Shown: positions 43,638-52,418 of the stretch, piece by piece
How the letters are laid out: the number at the start of each line of letters is the position of its first letter
Position numbering within the stretch: the first letter of the stretch is position 1
Origin: Tahibacter sp042701255
GTDB lineage: Bacteria; Pseudomonadota; Gammaproteobacteria; Xanthomonadales; Rhodanobacteraceae
DNA: 64,000 nucleotides
NCBI RefSeq assembly: GCF_042701255.1
Contig: NZ_CP170554.1
Coordinates: 496,001-560,000 of the forward strand
Reading direction: 5' to 3'
Notes under the pieces: generated by a model
What the model was told of the DNA's origin: nothing
The model's database searches: none
Seen by the model: only the letters and a program-made list of their open reading frames with translations
Made by a program: the position numbers and the translations under genes

Positions 43638-44398
43638 GCGGCTGTTTCCCAGCGCCAGTCATGGCTCCAGCCCGGGCAGCGCCGCGCGAGCAGACGGTAC
43701 AGGGCGAGATCGCGCGCGCTGTCGACTTCGCACCAGCGGCCGTCGACGTCGATCGCGGCGATGTCGACACCGTGCTGCAGCAGCAGCGCGAGCAACGAGG
43801 TCGTGTCGATGCGCCGGCGATGCGCCGGCGCGAGCGCGTCGAGTACCGCCGCCGCCTGCTGCCAGCCGCGGCGGCTGAAGCGCACGAGGCCGGTGAACTG
43901 CGCCTCGATCGCCGCGACGTCGGCCACGCGCGCGCCGATCTCGCGCAGCCGACCGTCCTGCCGGCGCAGCGATTCCGCATCGGCCAGCACGTCGGTGAAA
44001 CGGCACGACCACAGCGCCTGCCAGCGCCGGTCGACGGTGATCGCGATGTCGGCTGGACTGCGCACGAGCGCGCGGACGAGATCCGGATGGAATACGCCGT
44101 CGCCGTAAACGAGCAGGCTCGCGTCGAACGCGGCCGGATCGGCGCAGGCGAACGAGGCAACCGGTCCGCTGTTCTGCCAGTCGGCGTTGTGGACGAGACG
44201 GAAACCGTCCTGTGCCGACAATGCCGCAGCGGCATGGCCGCTGACGACGCTGACCGTATCGACGCCGGCCGCGGCGAGTGCGGCGAGCTGCCAGTCGAGC
44301 AGGCGCCGGCCGGCCAGTCGCAACAGCGCCTTGGGCCGCCGGCGCGTGAGTGTTCCCATGCGCGAGCCCGCACCGGCGGCGAGGATCACCGCGTGCAC
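43634..44398 (-). CDS. MobA-like nucleotidyltransferase, probable CTP:phosphoglutamine cytidylyltransferase (Cj1416-like)
   Basis: 254 residues from a GTG at 44398, which overlaps the methyltransferase end by 13 bases; no ATG gives a complete NTP-binding loop. VHAVILAAGAGSRMG with RRRPKALLRLAGRRLLDWQL at residues 1-40 is the nucleotide-sugar pyrophosphorylase signature, and LLVYGDGVFHPDLV holds a metal-binding Asp. Within the C. jejuni pathway Cj1416, of the same family, joins CTP and L-glutamine phosphate. Gene context is the reason for that substrate; a sugar-1-phosphate substrate cannot be excluded from sequence alone. Confidence 0.75.
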   Translation of the reverse strand: MHAVILAAGAGSRMGTLTRRRPKALLRLAGRRLLDWQLAALAAAGVDTVSVVSGHAAAALSAQDGFRLVHNADWQNSGPVASFACADPAAFDASLLVYGDGVFHPDLVRALVRSPADIAITVDRRWQALWSCRFTDVLADAESLRRQDGRLREIGARVADVAAIEAQFTGLVRFSRRGWQQAAAVLDALAPAHRRRIDTTSLLALLLQHGVDIAAIDVDGRWCEVDSARDLALYRLLARRCPGWSHDWRWETAA

Positions 44399-45120
44399 GA
44401 CGCCCACCAGATGCGCGTGTGGAACGGCACCTGCACGCGCTCGGTCGCGCCGAGCAGCGCGGCGATGTCGGCGAACACCGCCGGCGCGCGATCGCCGGCC
44501 TGGCGCAGCAGAGTGGCGTGGGCGCGGAAGCCGTCGAGGAAGGCGTCGCGCGACGTGTCGTGGACGAAACCGCGGCTCAGACTCTGCACCGCACCGAAAT
44601 TTCCGCTCGCCGCCAGCTCGGCGCTCGGGTCTTCGCGCCGGCGGCCGTAGCCGTAGCCGGGCACGTGGCGGCGTATCGCCTGCTCGATCGCCTGCTGCAG
44701 CGGATCGTCGAGATCGCGATGGTTCCACAAGATCGCAATGTATCCATTGTCGTCCAGCAGCCGCGCCGCCTCGGCCAGGGTCGGGCCCGGTTCCATGACG
44801 TTGAACGAAGAGCCGTAGCTGACCAGCGCGAACGCGCGGTCCGGCAGGCCGGTCGACTCGCCGCGAGCGTCGACGTAGTCCAGCCCGTCGCGCAGGCCAA
44901 CGGCGCGCATCGCCGCGTTCGGTTCGACCGCGGTCACGCGCAGGCCGCGCGCGCGCAGCGGCAGGCTCAGGCGGCCGGTGCCGGCGCCGATGTCGGCGAC
45001 GGCGGCGCCGGGCGTCAGCGGCAGCGCGCTCATCAGAGCGTCCAGCGCGGCGTCGGCGTACGGCGCGCGCTGGTTGTAATGCGCGGCGAGCGCGCTGTAG
45101 TCCCAATCCAGGGTCGTCAT
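44386..45120 (-). CDS. Class I SAM methyltransferase of the phosphoramidate cluster
   Basis: 244 residues. Motif I is VADIGAGTGRLSLPLRARGL (41-60), with the acidic VTAVEPN following; SYGSSFNVMEPGPTLAEAAR and NGYIAILWNHRDLDDPLQQA mark a UbiE/Methyltransf_11-like enzyme. In C. jejuni two methyltransferases (Cj1419, Cj1420) next to the same enzyme set are proposed to O-methylate the phosphoramidate; this gene occupies the equivalent niche. The family match is clear, but the substrate is inferred from position. Start and stop codons overlap both neighbours. Confidence 0.78.
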   Translation of the reverse strand: MTTLDWDYSALAAHYNQRAPYADAALDALMSALPLTPGAAVADIGAGTGRLSLPLRARGLRVTAVEPNAAMRAVGLRDGLDYVDARGESTGLPDRAFALVSYGSSFNVMEPGPTLAEAARLLDDNGYIAILWNHRDLDDPLQQAIEQAIRRHVPGYGYGRRREDPSAELAASGNFGAVQSLSRGFVHDTSRDAFLDGFRAHATLLRQAGDRAPAVFADIAALLGATERVQVPFHTRIWWASCTR

Positions 45121-47366
45121 GTCGTCCGTGCGGTAGTCCAGGGAGTGATCGCGAGGGTCTGCGGATCGATCGCGAGATGGCCGGCCTGGGCCAGGCGCTG
45201 CCAGCGCTCCCAGCCCAGGCCGAGCACGGCCGGCACGCCGAGCTCGGCGCAGCGTATGGCCATGTGCGAATTCGGTCCGCCGTAGGCGGTGATCAGGCCC
45301 GCGGGCCGGCGCGCGAAGATCCAGTCGTAACCGGGATCGGCGCTCGCAACGGCGACGATGGCCTGCATCGGCAACGCAGCCGGCGCGGTCTGCGCATCGA
45401 CGCGCACGACAGGCGCGGCGGCGCGCGTCAGTCCGACGAAACTCGGCGTGCCCGCGGCGATGTGCACCTGCTGCAGGCTCGCGCGCGGATCGAACACGAC
45501 CGGCAGACGCAGCGCCGCATCGGCCGCATGCGCCGCCGCTGCAGCAGCGGCTTTTTCGCGCGCCGGCAGCGTGGCGGCATGCGCCGCGGTGTCGAGATCG
45601 AGCCAGCTCAATGTCGCGCGATCCAGTCCGCGTGCCATGCCCGCGGCCGCCAGCGCGTCGAGCTCGTGCGAGACCAGCGCCGACAGGCGGTATTTCGCGT
45701 ATTCGCGCGCCTCGCGCGTGCGGCAATAGCCTTGCAGCAACGGCGCGGCATCGACCGCATAGCCGGCCTCGTCCAGCAGCTGCTGCAGGCTGCGCAGCTC
45801 GGCGGCTTCGGGCACGAACGGGATGGAGGGTTCCGGCGCCGCGGCCGCGGGGAGTTCGAGCTCGGCCAGCGCCGGCGTGGTGATCTCGAACGTGCCGGCG
45901 CGCAGGAAGCCGAAGCGGTCCGGCGATGCGGCACCGGACAGCAGCTCCCGCGTGACGCTGCGGCAGCTGCGCTGCAGCGCGAGCAGACGTTCCGGCACGA
46001 GCGCACCGCGAACGACGGCCGAACGCAGCAATGCCTCGTGGACGAAGGCCAGGCGCGCGACGAGCGCGAACGCGAGGCCCGCACGAAACAGCTGCCGCCG
46101 CGACGGCGGCGACGTTGAAGAGTGCGGCGCGAACCGCGCGAGCCCGGCCGCGAGCATCGCCGGCTGCAGGCAGCGCGCGGTGATCGCGGCAAGCCGGGCG
46201 CGATAGTCGTCGCGCTCGGCTGCGGTCAGCACGTCGGCATGGCGTTCGCGCCATTGCGCGGCGAAATCGAAATCGACACAGGTCTGCGCGACGGCGAATT
46301 CGTAGCGGTCATGCAGCGACGGATGCCGCAGCAGACGTTCCTGCCAGGCGTCGGCGAGCCGCGCCGCGACCGATGCCGATATCGCCTGCGGCAGCAGCGA
46401 GTTCGCGCTTGCGCGCACGTCGACGTAGGGCCGCCCGGCGACCGGCTGCAGCAACCCGGCCGCGCCGAGGCGGCGATAGCCGAGCAGCGCGCGCGCACGA
46501 TGCCAGGCGGCGTCGGCGATCACGTGGCGGAACAGCGACAGCGCGAGCGGCCGCGGATGGCTGCCGAGCAGTTCGGCCGCATTCCAGTCCGGCATCAGCG
46601 CGAGCACGCGCCGATGCCCGACGCAGACCGGCGAAGGGCGCAGCAATTCGCGCTGACGACGCAGCAGCTCGCGCCGGCGCGCGGCGCTGCAGCGCGGCGG
46701 CGCACGCAGCAGCAGCGGCCGCACCTGCAGCAGCAGTACACGCTGCTGTTGCAGCACCAGTTCCGCTTCGAGCGGCTGCGGTCCGCAGAGCTCGCGCAGT
46801 TCGCGCAGCGCGCGATACAGCAAGGCCAGATCCGGCTGCGCCGGCACCGGCGCCTCGTGGGCGAGATAGACGGTGTCGACGGCGACGTCGCCGCGCGTGA
46901 CCGCATCGCTGCGCGCGCCGGCGGCGAGGCTGAAGGCGTAGTAGTCGGCGCCGTCCTCGACCGCATGCGTCGCCGCGACGGCGGCCAGCCGCGCCTCGGC
47001 CATGCGCTGCACGAACACGACGGCATCCTCGCGCGGCGCGCCGTAGCTCAGGAACACGGCGTCGATCGCGGCGCTCAGCGCCGCCGCGTCGTCGACCGCG
47101 ACGTCGAGACGGCTCAGATAACGGCCGGCCTGCGAGCCTTGCGTCTGGTCCTCATCGTCGCCGCAGCTGCGCACGGCCACGGCGGCGCCGGCGAAATCCG
47201 TTGCGAGTCGCTGCAGCCAGGCATCGGGACACGCGCGCCAGCCCGCATACGGCAGCACCAGGCCCGGCGGCACCTCGCTGTGACGCAGCAACGGCGCCAG
47301 CGCGAGCAGGGTGCCGGCCTTGCCGCGCCAATGGAATGCGGCAGTCGCCGCGACGACGCCGCTCAT
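45117..47366 (-). CDS. PEP-synthase-like ATP-grasp/phosphohistidine kinase, probable L-glutamine kinase (Cj1418-like)
   Basis: 749 residues. The N-terminal ATP-grasp part has AVAVRSCGDDED and SQAGRYLSRLDV (62-90), as in PEP synthase and pyruvate phosphate dikinase. A large middle region of about 400 residues is not closely conserved. The C-terminal swivelling domain has LITAYGGPNSHMAIRCAELG, with H701 as the phosphorylated histidine, and GVPAVLGLG. The PEP-binding barrel is absent, as in Cj1418, which phosphorylates the side-chain amide of L-glutamine. Rifampin phosphotransferase has a similar layout and is the main alternative. The gene overlaps both neighbours by ATGA. Confidence 0.78.
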   Translation of the reverse strand: MSGVVAATAAFHWRGKAGTLLALAPLLRHSEVPPGLVLPYAGWRACPDAWLQRLATDFAGAAVAVRSCGDDEDQTQGSQAGRYLSRLDVAVDDAAALSAAIDAVFLSYGAPREDAVVFVQRMAEARLAAVAATHAVEDGADYYAFSLAAGARSDAVTRGDVAVDTVYLAHEAPVPAQPDLALLYRALRELRELCGPQPLEAELVLQQQRVLLLQVRPLLLRAPPRCSAARRRELLRRQRELLRPSPVCVGHRRVLALMPDWNAAELLGSHPRPLALSLFRHVIADAAWHRARALLGYRRLGAAGLLQPVAGRPYVDVRASANSLLPQAISASVAARLADAWQERLLRHPSLHDRYEFAVAQTCVDFDFAAQWRERHADVLTAAERDDYRARLAAITARCLQPAMLAAGLARFAPHSSTSPPSRRQLFRAGLAFALVARLAFVHEALLRSAVVRGALVPERLLALQRSCRSVTRELLSGAASPDRFGFLRAGTFEITTPALAELELPAAAAPEPSIPFVPEAAELRSLQQLLDEAGYAVDAAPLLQGYCRTREAREYAKYRLSALVSHELDALAAAGMARGLDRATLSWLDLDTAAHAATLPAREKAAAAAAAHAADAALRLPVVFDPRASLQQVHIAAGTPSFVGLTRAAAPVVRVDAQTAPAALPMQAIVAVASADPGYDWIFARRPAGLITAYGGPNSHMAIRCAELGVPAVLGLGWERWQRLAQAGHLAIDPQTLAITPWTTARTT

Positions 47367-48133
47367 CCGTGCGCCCGCGCCGGCTGCACGCGCGCGGCGC
47401 CGAGAAACGCCTGAAACAACGGCGCCGCCGGCAGCAGCGACGGCCGCGCGACATGGAATTCGGGATGCCATTGCACGCCGACGGCCCAGCCGTCGACGCG
47501 GCGCACGGCTTCGATCAGACCATCCTCGCGGCACCAGGCTTCGGCGACGAGCCCGTCGCCGAGGCGGTCTATGCCCTGCCGGTGCGCCGAGGTGACCCAT
47601 CCGTCGACGACGCCGTACTGCCGCGCGAGCAGGCCGTCACGACGGAGTTCGATCGCGTGGGCGTGCTCGTCGTAGCGCGCCGGATCGTCGTGCAGCCGCG
47701 GTGCGGTTGCCGTCGGCGCGAGATCCGCGGTCAGGCTGCCGCCGTGGGCGACGTTGAGCAGCTGGCAGCCGCGGCAGATGCCGAGCACGGGCTTGCCCTG
47801 TGCCAGGGCCGCGCGCAGCAGCGCCAGCTCGAATTCGTCACGGCCCGGATCGGCGCTGGCCACGGCGCCGCCGTACCAGTGCGGCGACACGTCGCTGCCG
47901 CCCTGCAGCAGCAGCGCATCGGCCTGGTCGATCGCCGCAGCAGCCAGCGCCGCTGCCGTGGACGACGCGGAGGAATGAACCAGGATCAGCGGCAGCGCAC
48001 CGAGCGCGACGACGAGATCGACGAGACCGCGCTCGGCGCCGAGCACGTCCTTGCGCTGGCTGCCGGTCGCGGCGGCGACGCCGGCGCGCAGCCGGGCGCT
48101 GATGCCGACCCGCAGCGGGAACTCGTTTCCCAT
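47363..48133 (-). CDS. Class I glutamine amidotransferase (C26), probable gamma-glutamyl-CDP-amidate hydrolase (Cj1417-like)
   Basis: 256 residues from the ATG at 48133, preceded by AGGAGGAGGGG. The nucleophile is C120 in LGICRGCQLLN, and H223 with E225 in VGVQWHPEFH complete the triad; LLLQGGSDVSPHWYGG is the oxyanion strand. The family (PuuD-like gamma-glutamyl hydrolases) cleaves gamma-glutamyl bonds. Beside a putative glutamine kinase and cytidylyltransferase, the natural reaction is release of CDP-amidate and glutamate from CDP-L-glutamine, as for Cj1417. A polyamine-degradation PuuD role is less likely, as no puuA/B/C neighbours are present. It is the first gene of the six-gene set. Confidence 0.82.
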   Translation of the reverse strand: MGNEFPLRVGISARLRAGVAAATGSQRKDVLGAERGLVDLVVALGALPLILVHSSASSTAAALAAAAIDQADALLLQGGSDVSPHWYGGAVASADPGRDEFELALLRAALAQGKPVLGICRGCQLLNVAHGGSLTADLAPTATAPRLHDDPARYDEHAHAIELRRDGLLARQYGVVDGWVTSAHRQGIDRLGDGLVAEAWCREDGLIEAVRRVDGWAVGVQWHPEFHVARPSLLPAAPLFQAFLGAARVQPARAHG

Positions 48134-48152
48134 TGCCCCTCCTCCTTCCGGC

Positions 48153-48175
48153 AAAACCCCGGCTCCACGAGCCGG
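48153..48175 (-). promoter_or_regulatory. Terminator-like hairpin in the leader of the phosphoramidate cluster
   Basis: On the minus strand CCGGCTC-GTG-GAGCCGG is followed by GGTTTT, about 20 bases before the first start codon and just before the ribosome-binding site. A short stem plus T4 inside a leader could attenuate the operon; it could equally be the end of an older transcript. Confidence 0.4.
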
Positions 48176-48363
48176 CCCCAGGGCAACGACGCGCGAGGGC
48201 GGCATTTACACCAACGGCCGCGGCCAGACCGGCCGGGCGGCCAGTATCGCCGGCCGATCACGGCGGCGACAGCCGTAGGGTCGGGCCGGCTCAGCGGCAC
48301 GGCGGCGGCGATTTCCTGCGCTATGATCCGGCGCGCACGCGTTGGGCGACGATGGAGCTGGTC

Positions 48364-48660
48364 ATGCGAATTCTCTGGGTGCTGCTGATGTTCGGCGGAA
48401 TCGCGATTGCGATGATGACCAATCATCCCGGCATACTCGGATTCGGCCTGCTGCTCGCCATAGTCAGCGGCTTCTGTGCCGTGTTCGCGTTCGCGGCGGC
48501 GCGCATCGAATCGACTGCGCGGCCGGATTCGGCGCTGCTGACGCCCGAAGTGCTGGCCGCCGTACGTGCGCGCGCCGCGCAGCAGCGTGCTGCCGCGCCG
48601 GCACAGGGCCAGCAGCCTGCCGCTCCGGCGCGGCCGTTGCCGCCGCCGTCTCATTCCTGA
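48364..48660 (+). CDS. Small two-helix membrane protein, function unknown
   Basis: 98 residues from the ATG at 48364, preceded by GGAG; an upstream ATG at 48352 is possible. Two hydrophobic segments are visible (ILWVLLMFGGIAIAMMT and ILGFGLLLAIVSGFCAVFAF) joined by a short loop, then a 50-residue hydrophilic Ala/Pro/Gln-rich tail. It is divergent from the phosphoramidate cluster and convergent with the S9 peptidase gene. I do not recognise the family. Confidence 0.6.
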   Translation: MRILWVLLMFGGIAIAMMTNHPGILGFGLLLAIVSGFCAVFAFAAARIESTARPDSALLTPEVLAAVRARAAQQRAAAPAQGQQPAAPARPLPPPSHS

Positions 48661-48780
48661 AATCCCGTCCCCACCCATACCCGTTCGGCCCGTCGGGCGT
48701 TCGAGGTCGCCAGAACCTGCGGTTCCGAGCGACGACCTTTCGCTCCTCGAAGGGGAGGGCTTGTTGCTTGCGCAAGCTGA

Positions 48781-48804
48781 CCGGCGCCGCCGAGGCGGCG
48801 CCGG
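48781..48804. terminator. Hairpin after the S9 peptidase gene
   Basis: CCGGCGCCGCC and GGCGGCGCCGG form an 11-base perfect inverted repeat 10 bases beyond the peptidase stop codon. A second palindrome, GCTTGCGCAAGC, lies at 48768-48779. No U-tract follows; probably a transcript end. Confidence 0.4.
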
Positions 48805-48813
48805 CCGGCCGTC

Positions 48814-50871
48814 TTACTTCTTCACGCTCTGCGTGTGCGTCTTGAGGGCGTCGACGAGGCCCGGCACGCCGGCCGCGCCTTCGGGCACGCTGATGCTCGA
48901 TCCCTTGAAGTCCTCGCCGATCGGCTGCGCGCGGCCGCCGAGGCATTGCGCGAGGAAGCCTTCGGTCACCGCATTGAACGCCTTGGTGTTCGGCGCGCGG
49001 CGGAAGCCGTGGCCTTCGTCCGGGAACAGCACATAGGTGACCGGGATCTTCTTGGCCTTCATCGCCTTGACGATCTGATCGCTCTCGTCCTGCTTCACGC
49101 GCGGATCGTTGGCGCCCTGACCGATCAGCAGCGGCTTCTTGATCGCGTCGACGTGGGTCAGCGGCGAACGCTCGGCCAGCAGCTTCTTGCCGTCCTCGGT
49201 GCGCGGGTCGCCGACGCGGCGCGCGAACTGTTCGAAGAAGCCGGCCCAGTACGGCGGGATCGTCGCGAGCAGGGTGTTGAGATTGGACGGACCGACGATG
49301 TCGACGCCGCACTTGAAGGTGTCCGGCGTGAAGGTCATGCCGACCAGGGTCGCGTAGCCGCCGTAGCTGCCGCCCATGATGGCCACGTCTTCCTTGCGCG
49401 TGACCTTGTTGTCGACGGCCCAGGCGACCGCGTCGATGAGGTCGTTGTGCATCGTCGTGGCCCACTGGCGGTCGCCGGCGGCGATGAACGTTTTGCCGAA
49501 GCCGGTGGAGCCGCGGTAGTTCACGCTGAGCACCGCATAGCCGCGGTTGGCCAGCCACTGGTGCGTGCTGTTGTAGCCGTAGACGTCGCGCGCCCAGGGA
49601 CCGCCGTGGACCATGAGCACGAGCGGCACGGGCTTGTCGGCCTTGCCGTCGTGGTTCGCGTCGGCGTCGGGCGGCAGGGTCAGGTAGCTGACGAGGGTCA
49701 GACCGTCGCGCGCCTTGATCAGCTGCGGCCACATCGGCACCAGCGGCTTGCCGTCCAGCGCCGGGCGCGCCGAGAACAGCTTGTCGAGCTTGCCGCCCTT
49801 GCCGGCTTCGCGCGTATAGCGGTAGTACACCGTCGGCTGCTCGGCCGCCGCATAGGCGACGATCCAGTGCTTGTCGTCGAGGCTGCGCGAGTTGACGCCG
49901 AACGTGCCCGGGCCGATGCCGCGCAGGGTTTCCAGATCCTTGGCGATGGCCGGATCCAGCGCCTTCCACTCGCTGCGCTCGTAGTCGACCGCGACGGCCT
50001 GCACGACGCCGGTCTTGGGATCGGCCATCACGTTGTCGCCGAGATCGACGCGCTTGTCTTCGGCCAGCACGGTCTTCTTGCCGCTGGCCACGTCGATCGC
50101 GAACAGCGCCGCAGTGTCGCGACCGCGCGAATCGGCGAAATACTGGATCTTGCCGTCGGTCGAGTAGCCCATCGGCGAGGTCGTCAGGCTGTCTTCGAAC
50201 GGAATCTTGCCGGCGCTCTTCCAGCCGCCCTTGCCGTCGGGCTCGAGCAGTTCCTGGCTGCCGTCGGGACTCTGCTTCTGCGCGCCGCGCACCTTGAGGT
50301 CGGCGTCGCTGAAGTAGCTGCCGATCTCCTGCTCGTTCTTCTGCACGAGCTCGCGCTTGCCGTCGGCGAGATTGACCTTGTACAGGTCGTGCCACTTCGA
50401 ATCGCGGTCGTTCATGCCGACGAGCACGTGATCCGGATGCAGGTGGCTGGCCTGGTTGAACATCGCGCGCGTCTTGGGATACGGCGTCAGGTCGCGCTTG
50501 ACGTCGCTGGCCACGTCGACCGAGAACAGATGGAAATCCTCGTCGCCGCCGGTGTCGCGCAGGTACAGCAGGGTGCCCGTGCGATAGCTCCAGAAATATT
50601 CGCGGATGCCGCGCGCCTTGTCGTCGGTCACCGCCTTGGCCTTGGCCACGTCGTCGGCCGGCGCGACCCAGATATTGAGCACGCCGTCGACCGGTGCGAT
50701 CCAGCTCAGGTACTTGCCGTCGGGGCTCAGCTGCACGCCGACCTTTTCCGGGTTGCCGAACAGCGCATCACGGGAAATCATTTCCACGCCGGCCGGTGCC
50801 GGCTCTGCCGTTGCGGTGGCGGTACAGGTCGCGGCGATCGCCGCGGCCAGGATCAAGCGAGTCAGGTGCAT
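48814..50871 (-). CDS. S9 family (acylaminoacyl-peptidase type) serine peptidase, exported
   Basis: 685 residues with a signal peptide (MHLTRLILAAAIAATCTATA). A seven-bladed propeller occupies about 35-400, followed by an alpha/beta hydrolase domain with S502 in GGSYGG, D589 in GANDPRV and H621 in DEGHGF. VLMVHGGPWARD is the oxyanion strand. The S9C-like enzymes cleave short peptides and probably act in the periplasm. It is transcribed alone, divergent from aroE. Confidence 0.92.
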   Translation of the reverse strand: MHLTRLILAAAIAATCTATATAEPAPAGVEMISRDALFGNPEKVGVQLSPDGKYLSWIAPVDGVLNIWVAPADDVAKAKAVTDDKARGIREYFWSYRTGTLLYLRDTGGDEDFHLFSVDVASDVKRDLTPYPKTRAMFNQASHLHPDHVLVGMNDRDSKWHDLYKVNLADGKRELVQKNEQEIGSYFSDADLKVRGAQKQSPDGSQELLEPDGKGGWKSAGKIPFEDSLTTSPMGYSTDGKIQYFADSRGRDTAALFAIDVASGKKTVLAEDKRVDLGDNVMADPKTGVVQAVAVDYERSEWKALDPAIAKDLETLRGIGPGTFGVNSRSLDDKHWIVAYAAAEQPTVYYRYTREAGKGGKLDKLFSARPALDGKPLVPMWPQLIKARDGLTLVSYLTLPPDADANHDGKADKPVPLVLMVHGGPWARDVYGYNSTHQWLANRGYAVLSVNYRGSTGFGKTFIAAGDRQWATTMHNDLIDAVAWAVDNKVTRKEDVAIMGGSYGGYATLVGMTFTPDTFKCGVDIVGPSNLNTLLATIPPYWAGFFEQFARRVGDPRTEDGKKLLAERSPLTHVDAIKKPLLIGQGANDPRVKQDESDQIVKAMKAKKIPVTYVLFPDEGHGFRRAPNTKAFNAVTEGFLAQCLGGRAQPIGEDFKGSSISVPEGAAGVPGLVDALKTHTQSVKK

Positions 50872-51100
50872 GGCGCTCTCTCGTCAGTGGTCAGGGAGGC
50901 AAAGAGTGCTGTTTGCAACATTCTGGCTGAAGAGCCGGTCGTCATGAAGGTCGTTGGTCATGCATGCGGCCGGTCACGGCGGTTTCACGGACCGATGCGC
51001 GTATGGCTGCGCAGCAGCGACTGCACCGCCCGCGCCCGTACAAGGTACCTCGAAAGTCTTTCGGGGTGCCCTAGAATGGCCCGGTCTACAGGAGAACTTC

Positions 51101-51943
51101 ATGAGCGAACGCCCGCAGCGTCATGCCGTCTTCGGCCATCCGGTCAGCCATTCCCTGTCGCCGGCCATACACCGCCGTTTCGGCCAGCAAACCGGTATAG
51201 CGCTGAATTACGAGGCGATCGACGCGCCGGCCGAAAGCTTTGCCGCTCAGCTCGACGCATTCCGCGCAGCCGGCGGCGGCGGCGCCAACGTCACGTTGCC
51301 GCTGAAGGCGCTGGCCTTCGAACGCTGTGCGCAGGTTTCCGACTACGCCGCGCGCACCGGCGTGGTCAACACCCTGGAGCCGCTGCCCGGCGGCGGCTGG
51401 CGCGGCCACAACACCGACGGTCCGGGCCTGGTCGCCGACCTGGCCCAGCGCCATGCGCAGGACCTGCGCGAGCGCGATCTGCTGCTGCTCGGCGCCGGCG
51501 GCGCGGCGCAGGGCGTCGCCTATGCGCTGCTCGACGCCGGCGTGCGTTCGCTGACGATCGCCAACCGCCATGCGGAACGCGCCGACGCGCTCGCCGACCG
51601 CATCGGCCAGCCCGGCCGCGTGCACGTGCGCTACTGGAACGACCTGGCCGACGCCGGCAGCTGGGACTTCATCATCAATGCGACCTCGGCCGGCGTGCAG
51701 GGCGACGCGATGGACCTGCCGTTCGCGATCGTCGCGCCGCGCGCGCTGTGCTACGACCTTTCCTACGGCCGCGCCGCGACCGCGTTCCTGGCCTGGGCGC
51801 GCGCCGCGCGTGCCGCACATGCGTTCGACGGCCTCGGCATGCTCGTGGAACAGGCCGCCGAAGCGTTCGCGATCTGGCACGGCCGCCGCCCCGACGGCGA
51901 CCCCGTCTACACCGAGCTGCGCGCCCAGCTCGACGGCGCATGA
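51101..51943 (+). CDS. aroE: Shikimate dehydrogenase
   Basis: 280 residues. The substrate-binding N-terminus carries VFGHPVSHSLSPAIHRRFG, and GANVTLPLKALAF holds the catalytic Lys; GHNTDGPGLVADL contributes the Asp. The NADP domain has LLLGAGGAAQGVAYALLDAG and NRHAERADAL. It reduces 3-dehydroshikimate to shikimate in aromatic amino acid synthesis. AGGAG precedes the ATG at 51101, and TAGAAT upstream (about 51072) may be the -10 box. Its stop overlaps the next gene (ATGA). Confidence 0.95.
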   Translation: MSERPQRHAVFGHPVSHSLSPAIHRRFGQQTGIALNYEAIDAPAESFAAQLDAFRAAGGGGANVTLPLKALAFERCAQVSDYAARTGVVNTLEPLPGGGWRGHNTDGPGLVADLAQRHAQDLRERDLLLLGAGGAAQGVAYALLDAGVRSLTIANRHAERADALADRIGQPGRVHVRYWNDLADAGSWDFIINATSAGVQGDAMDLPFAIVAPRALCYDLSYGRAATAFLAWARAARAAHAFDGLGMLVEQAAEAFAIWHGRRPDGDPVYTELRAQLDGA

Positions 51944-52233
51944 ACGCGTTGGCTTTCGATACCGCGAGCGGCCGCTATGCGTGCCGCGCCGGCTGCGGCG
52001 CCTGCTGCATCGCGCTGTCGATTTCCTCGCCGATACCGGGCATGCCGCAGGGCAAACCTGCCGGCGTGCGCTGCGTGCAGCTCGACGACGATTACCGCTG
52101 CCGCATCTTCGGTTCGCCCGAGCGGCCGGAAGTCTGCGGGCGTCTGCGCCCCGAACCGGACATGTGCGGACCGGACCGCGCGCATGCCCTGCGCTGGATC
52201 ACCGAGCTGGAAGCGGCGACGCAGCCGCGCTGA
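51940..52233 (+). CDS. YkgJ family cysteine cluster protein
   Basis: 97 residues with eight cysteines: CRAGCGACC near the N-terminus, then VRCVQLDDDYRCRIFG, PEVCGR and PDMCG. The arrangement matches YkgJ (zinc- or iron-chelatase-like) proteins, thought to bind a metal or iron-sulfur cluster; no reaction is proven. It is translationally coupled to aroE, an arrangement seen in several Xanthomonadales genomes by my recollection. Confidence 0.85.
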   Translation: MNALAFDTASGRYACRAGCGACCIALSISSPIPGMPQGKPAGVRCVQLDDDYRCRIFGSPERPEVCGRLRPEPDMCGPDRAHALRWITELEAATQPR

Positions 52234-52418
52234 TTCGTATGCGACGGCGGCGCGAATTCCGCCCCCCGCGCAAGCCGCGCGGTCTACGTTGAATCTGATC
52301 ACGTCCATCGACGCATCAAAGCCTTCGATACCGCCGTCGTGCGGTCCACCCAGGCTTCTCCCAACCCAGCCGGCAGGTCGTCTCCCGCAATGGAGCGGTC
52401 CGTCCAGGAGTGCAGTCG

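Noticed and set aside
44386..47366. Reading the PEP-synthase-like gene as a rifampin phosphotransferase
   Set aside because: The domain layout is shared, but the flanking C26 hydrolase, cytidylyltransferase and APS-kinase-like genes fit the glutamine kinase context; a phylogeny would decide.
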